Shown here piece after piece: positions 51,901 to 64,000 of a stretch of 64,000 nt of DNA. This stretch comes from Nocardia puris (GTDB lineage: Bacteria; Actinomycetota; Actinomycetes; Mycobacteriales; Mycobacteriaceae), in NCBI RefSeq assembly GCF_003315035.1, contig NZ_QNRE01000020.1, forward strand, positions 1-64,000, written 5' to 3'. How positions within the stretch are numbered: the stretch's first letter is position 1; each line of letters opens with the position of its first letter. The position numbers and the translations under genes were made by a program. The notes under the pieces were generated by a model. The model saw only the letters and a list, made by a program, of their open reading frames with translations. It made no database searches and was not told where the DNA came from.

Positions 51901-53245
51901 GACGCTGCGCACGGCGGTCGACAAGTCCGCCGCGTTCGACGATCTGGTCGAGACGGTCCGCGCGACCGATCTCGCCGCGTTCGCCAACGCCGACCTGCCG
52001 TTCGAGCGGGTCGCGGAGGTGGCCGCGCCGGGGCGCGGCGGCGAGCACAACCCGCTGTTCCAGGTGGTGCTGAACTTCCTGAACAACGAGCGGGCGAGCC
52101 TGGCGCTGCCCGGACTCGAGATCGCGGCCGTCGAGCCGGGCGCGGTCGCCGCCAAATTCGACTTGCAGGTCAACGTGGCTCCGGTGCCCGGCGAGGGCGG
52201 CGAGCCGGGTGGGCTGGCACTCGTCTTCACCTATGCCACCGACCTTTTCGACGAGGCGACGGTGCGCGCGCTCGGCCGCCGTTTCGAGCGGCTGCTCGCG
52301 GCCGTGGTGGCCGACCCGCAGGCGCCCGTCGGCGATATCGACATCCTGGACGAGGACGAGCGCGCCCGCCTGACCGGTGCGGCGCAGCCCGCGCCCGTCG
52401 CCGAACAGGCCGCGCCCGGGGGCGGCACCGCGCTCGCGCAGTCGTTCGGCGCGGCCGTCGAGGACGATCCGGACGGTCCCGCGCTGGTGTGGGGCGAGGA
52501 GGAGATCGGCTACGGCGAACTGGACGCCCGCTCCTCGCGCCTGGCCAGGGCGCTCATCGCGCGCGGTGTCGGACCGGGCGCGGGGGTGGCGGTGCGGCTG
52601 GATCGCGACGCACACTGGGCGGTCGCGGCGTGGGCGGTGCTCAAGGCGGGCGCCGCGGTGGTCCCGCACGCCGGGGCCGCCGTGCCGTCGGAGGGGCCGC
52701 CGGTCGCGATCGGCGTCACCGACTCCCGCCACGAGGGCGGCGACGGCGTCGACTGGCTGAACCTGGACGATCCCGCGGTGACCGCCGATATCGCGGTGCG
52801 TTCGGCCCGCCCGGTGACCTACGCCGACCGCACCCGCGCGCTGCGCGGCGCCGACCCGGTGTTCGCCGCGGGCGGGTGCGTCCGCACCTACGACGAGCTG
52901 GCCGCCGCGGCCGAGCGCCTGCGCGCCCGCACCGAGCTGACCTTCGAGTCGCGCACCTTCTACCGGGGCAGGCCGGTGTCGTTCGGCGCGCTGCTGGAAC
53001 TGGTGGCGGCCGGAGTGTCGGGCGCGTCGATGGTGCTGATCCCGGAGCCCGAGGCGGGCGAGCTGTCCGCGGCGCTGGCCGAGGAGTGGGTGACCCACCT
53101 GGTTGCCGGGAGCTCCGGCCTCGACGCGATCCGCACCGACGGGCTGGAGGACCTGCGCGCGGTGGTCATCGACGGGGGCGCGACGCCGGATCACGTCGGG
53201 ACCGTGGAGCTGGTGGTCGGCGTGGACGAGTTGCTGCGGGTGTGA
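45929..53245 (+). CDS. Nonribosomal peptide synthetase 1: A-T-C-A(Thr)-T-C plus degenerate A fragment
   Basis: 2438 residues from the ATG at 45929 (AGAGGAAG upstream). A1 has YTSGSTGRPKG near 182, and T1 has DDFFELGGNSLL near 563-574. C2 starts IPLSYAQQRMWFLNRF near 629, with active site HHIAGDG near 758. A2 has YTSGSTGVPKG near 1241, and T2 has DDFFAMGGNSLLA near 1632. C3 starts near 1696, with HHICADG near 1826. After C3 (from about 2150) comes a fragment of about 285 residues with early A-domain traits (YGELDARSSRLARALIARGVG, AWAVLKAGAAVVP) but no TSGSTG, no substrate pocket and no T domain. The A2 pocket residues read DFWNIGMVH, the published threonine code; A1 reads about DAMAVIGVV, unassigned. 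No starter C domain is present, so A1-T1 is the loading module. C3 must act with the first A domain of NRPS2. Confidence 0.95.
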   Translation: MVGARRSGRGSRRARSSAPLLAQLLTSAVEGAADVVAVRYAPLDDPAAERRLTYRELDELSSRLARALIARGIGPGDIVAVGIARSIESMLSVWAIAKSGAAFVPVDPNFPADRIAHIVGDSGAVLGLTTSVYRDRMDQSIPWLELDDAELLARIEQLPGHPVSYADRVRALDQRHAAYVIYTSGSTGRPKGVVVNHLGLGALAGALRDRYDIRGGERVLHVSSPNFDASVMEMLMSFPHGATLVISPAAVFAGADLRELIRRERVAIGAITPGVLESMDPAGLPDLRAVVAIGDRFGADLVGRWTVDGRAFYNGYGPTETTVVVTTTEPMRADEPVTIGTPLPGVGAFVLDSHLRPVPAGVTGELYLAGGGLAEGYLNRPGLTAERFVANPFGADSGQPGARLYRTGDLVRRTAAGTIEHLGRSDFQVKIRGLRIELGEIDSALTAHPDVDFAVTLGRELPSGATALVAYVLPSPGKTVDTAALAEFAGRSLPAYMVPSVIMVLDEIPLTPVGKLDRAALPEPEFAVREYREPATPAERIVAEVFAALLLRDRAEARIGAGDDFFELGGNSLLAVQAAARIGAALGTQVPVQTFFEAGTVEELAARLDGLAEAPSLPELRPRPRPDRIPLSYAQQRMWFLNRFDPASAVNNIPLAVRLSGPLDVAALRGAVRDLVTGHEVLRTVYPSVDGEGFQLILPVTDEHAVPELPVRPATPEELPGLITAAVTEGFDVTAAPPIRLRLWEIGDDEHVLVCVVHHIAGDGFSMAPLTRDLMAAYVRRTSGAEPEPPAPAVQYADYTLWQREVLGSEDDSESTLSEQIAFWQRELAGLPEQLDLPADRPRPATASNRGATHAFTVPPEVHAGLHEVARAHHATLFMVVHAALATLLARLSGTRDIAVGTPAAGRGEAALDDVIGMFVNTLVLRSEVDPGAGFSELLERVRARDIAAFGHADVPFERLVELLDPARSAARHPLFQVMLTFQNLERTELALPGLTVSGVDMAAASAKFDLQVTVVEEPDFGGIATEFTYATDLFDPETVRGFAEKLGRVLAAVAADPDAVVGDIDLFAAGERDLVLREWNSPGAQVPEVTLVDLVESRATATPDAVAVRFGDTALSYAELRRRASRLARALIARGVGPEAKVAVALSRTEELPFALYAVLLTGAAYVPIDTTYPAARLEFTLGDAAPVCVLTTAADAEAVPAGDIPLVLLDEVTDFSDAPVTDADRLAPLRRDNLAYVIYTSGSTGVPKGVGVSHRNVVQLFANTEPLFGFGADDVWTLFHSYAFDFSVWELWCALATGGTVVVVDYLTSRSPELFRALLIREGVTVLNQTPSAFYQLAEADAAATDPGLALRYVIFGGEALDLRRLRRWYERHPADAPRLVNMYGITETTVHVSYVALDPADTDEAASVIGRALPGLSAFVLDSRLAPAPVGVAGEIYVAGDQQSRGYLGRPGLTAARFVANPFGEPGSRMYRSGDVGRWATPGGAARLEYAGRGDQQVQLRGFRIELGEIEAALERCAGVRHAVVVVRADEHAGDRLIGYAVPDADAALDPTELRSAAAEFLTSYMVPDAIVVLGELPLTPNGKLDRKALPEPEFVSGAEFRAPATPVEQAVAGVFAELLGADAVGRDDDFFAMGGNSLLATRAVARINEAVDAALAVRELFESPTVAALAGRIVPGGASDRPPLTAAERPARIPLSLAQRRMWVLNQLDTESASYNIPFALRLSGELDVAALSAAVADVLTRHESLRTRFPSDGPGGEPYQEILPVGEALPGGLAVRTVADVAAAATAMADAGFDVTQGAPVRAALFTDGTAGEWLLVVVVHHICADGASLTPLARDLVTAYLARSAGQEPGWPPLAVQYADFALWQRAVIGDDGDENSVAARQLAYWREQLAGLPELLELPQDRPRPALPSLRGATTSLDLPAELHAGLERIAREHKASLFMVVHAALAALLARLSGGSDIAVGTAVAGRGERALDDLVGMFVNTLTLRTAVDKSAAFDDLVETVRATDLAAFANADLPFERVAEVAAPGRGGEHNPLFQVVLNFLNNERASLALPGLEIAAVEPGAVAAKFDLQVNVAPVPGEGGEPGGLALVFTYATDLFDEATVRALGRRFERLLAAVVADPQAPVGDIDILDEDERARLTGAAQPAPVAEQAAPGGGTALAQSFGAAVEDDPDGPALVWGEEEIGYGELDARSSRLARALIARGVGPGAGVAVRLDRDAHWAVAAWAVLKAGAAVVPHAGAAVPSEGPPVAIGVTDSRHEGGDGVDWLNLDDPAVTADIAVRSARPVTYADRTRALRGADPVFAAGGCVRTYDELAAAAERLRARTELTFESRTFYRGRPVSFGALLELVAAGVSGASMVLIPEPEAGELSAALAEEWVTHLVAGSSGLDAIRTDGLEDLRAVVIDGGATPDHVGTVELVVGVDELLRV

Positions 53246-53371
53246 GCGGCACACCAGCCTAGGCTGGGTAACGGCCCGCGGGGCGCGGTCCGATGAACAT
53301 CGGTGGGGCGGAGGGCCAGGCGGCGCCGTCACGCTATCGGGTGGTTCGAAGATATGCGAGGTGGTAGACGA

Positions 53372-64000
<10,629 letters not shown>

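Noticed and set aside
53254..53267. Palindrome CCAGCCTAGGCTGG between the two NRPS genes as terminator
   Set aside because: It has no loop and no T-tract, and is too short for a stable hairpin; the genes are probably co-transcribed.

Overview
The window is very GC-rich DNA with short intergenic gaps, frequent GTG starts and probable leaderless starts. The gene families point to an actinomycete of the Nocardia/Rhodococcus group, most likely Nocardia: F420-type (Ddn-like) and luciferase-like redox enzymes, an MMPL transporter, an SCO5389-family protein, a streptogrisin-like protease, an ECF41/SigJ-type sigma factor and giant NRPS genes. The genus is inferred from family content; there is no rRNA or other marker in the window. 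No tRNA, rRNA or CRISPR array was recognised.

Layout. 1-3547: a QatABCD-type anti-phage operon (the C-terminal part of the QatA ATPase, QatB, the QueC-like QatC and the TatD-like QatD), followed by a convergent helix-turn-helix gene. 4023-6043: a decayed zone with relics of a DHA2-type MFS transporter and of unidentified minus-strand genes, ending in a pair of 22-bp direct repeats. 6044-9759: a two-component system divergent from a VanY-like D,D-carboxypeptidase and a DoxX-family membrane protein. 9772-11908: an FAD oxidoreductase followed by an ECF41-like sigma factor. 12091-15238: two alpha/beta hydrolases, a secreted-protein fragment and a truncated M48 protease. 15371-17488: glmS and a small upstream gene. 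17760-20226: an FMN reductase/MFS efflux operon behind a SoxR/MerR-like promoter, and a truncated MarR gene. 20630-25056: an OpuC/ProU-type osmoprotectant ABC operon. 25032-26412: an ArsR regulator divergent from an imine-reductase-like oxidoreductase.

26413-29439 is the strangest part. An unfamiliar repeat family (four copies) lies between, next to and inside redox genes. A luciferase-like (LLM) gene, a Ddn-family gene and an SDR gene are broken there, and one Ddn-family gene is intact. 29577-32088 holds a secreted serine protease and a multiply broken LysR gene. 32303-36816 holds two TetR regulators beside their probable targets, an MMPL exporter and a dehalogenase-like hydrolase, each with palindromic operators. 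36868-43549 holds a small membrane protein, an AI-2E family protein, an acyl-CoA synthetase, a Baeyer-Villiger-type monooxygenase, an SCO5389-family protein and a nitronate monooxygenase. 43777-44643 is an M23 endopeptidase with a long leader.

44750 to the end starts a large NRPS locus: a TrmB/LuxR-like regulator, NRPS1 (A-T-C-A-T-C plus a degenerate A fragment) and NRPS2 (A-T-C-A-T-C-A-T-C-A, running off the window). The second A domain carries the published threonine code; the others match nothing I can assign. Several genes show a TANNNT hexamer 6-7 bases before the start codon, indicating leaderless mRNAs. The most unusual items are the gene-invading repeat family, the degenerate A domain at the NRPS1 C-terminus, the GGDS carrier followed by a C domain without an epimerase, and the patchy codon use inside NRPS2.
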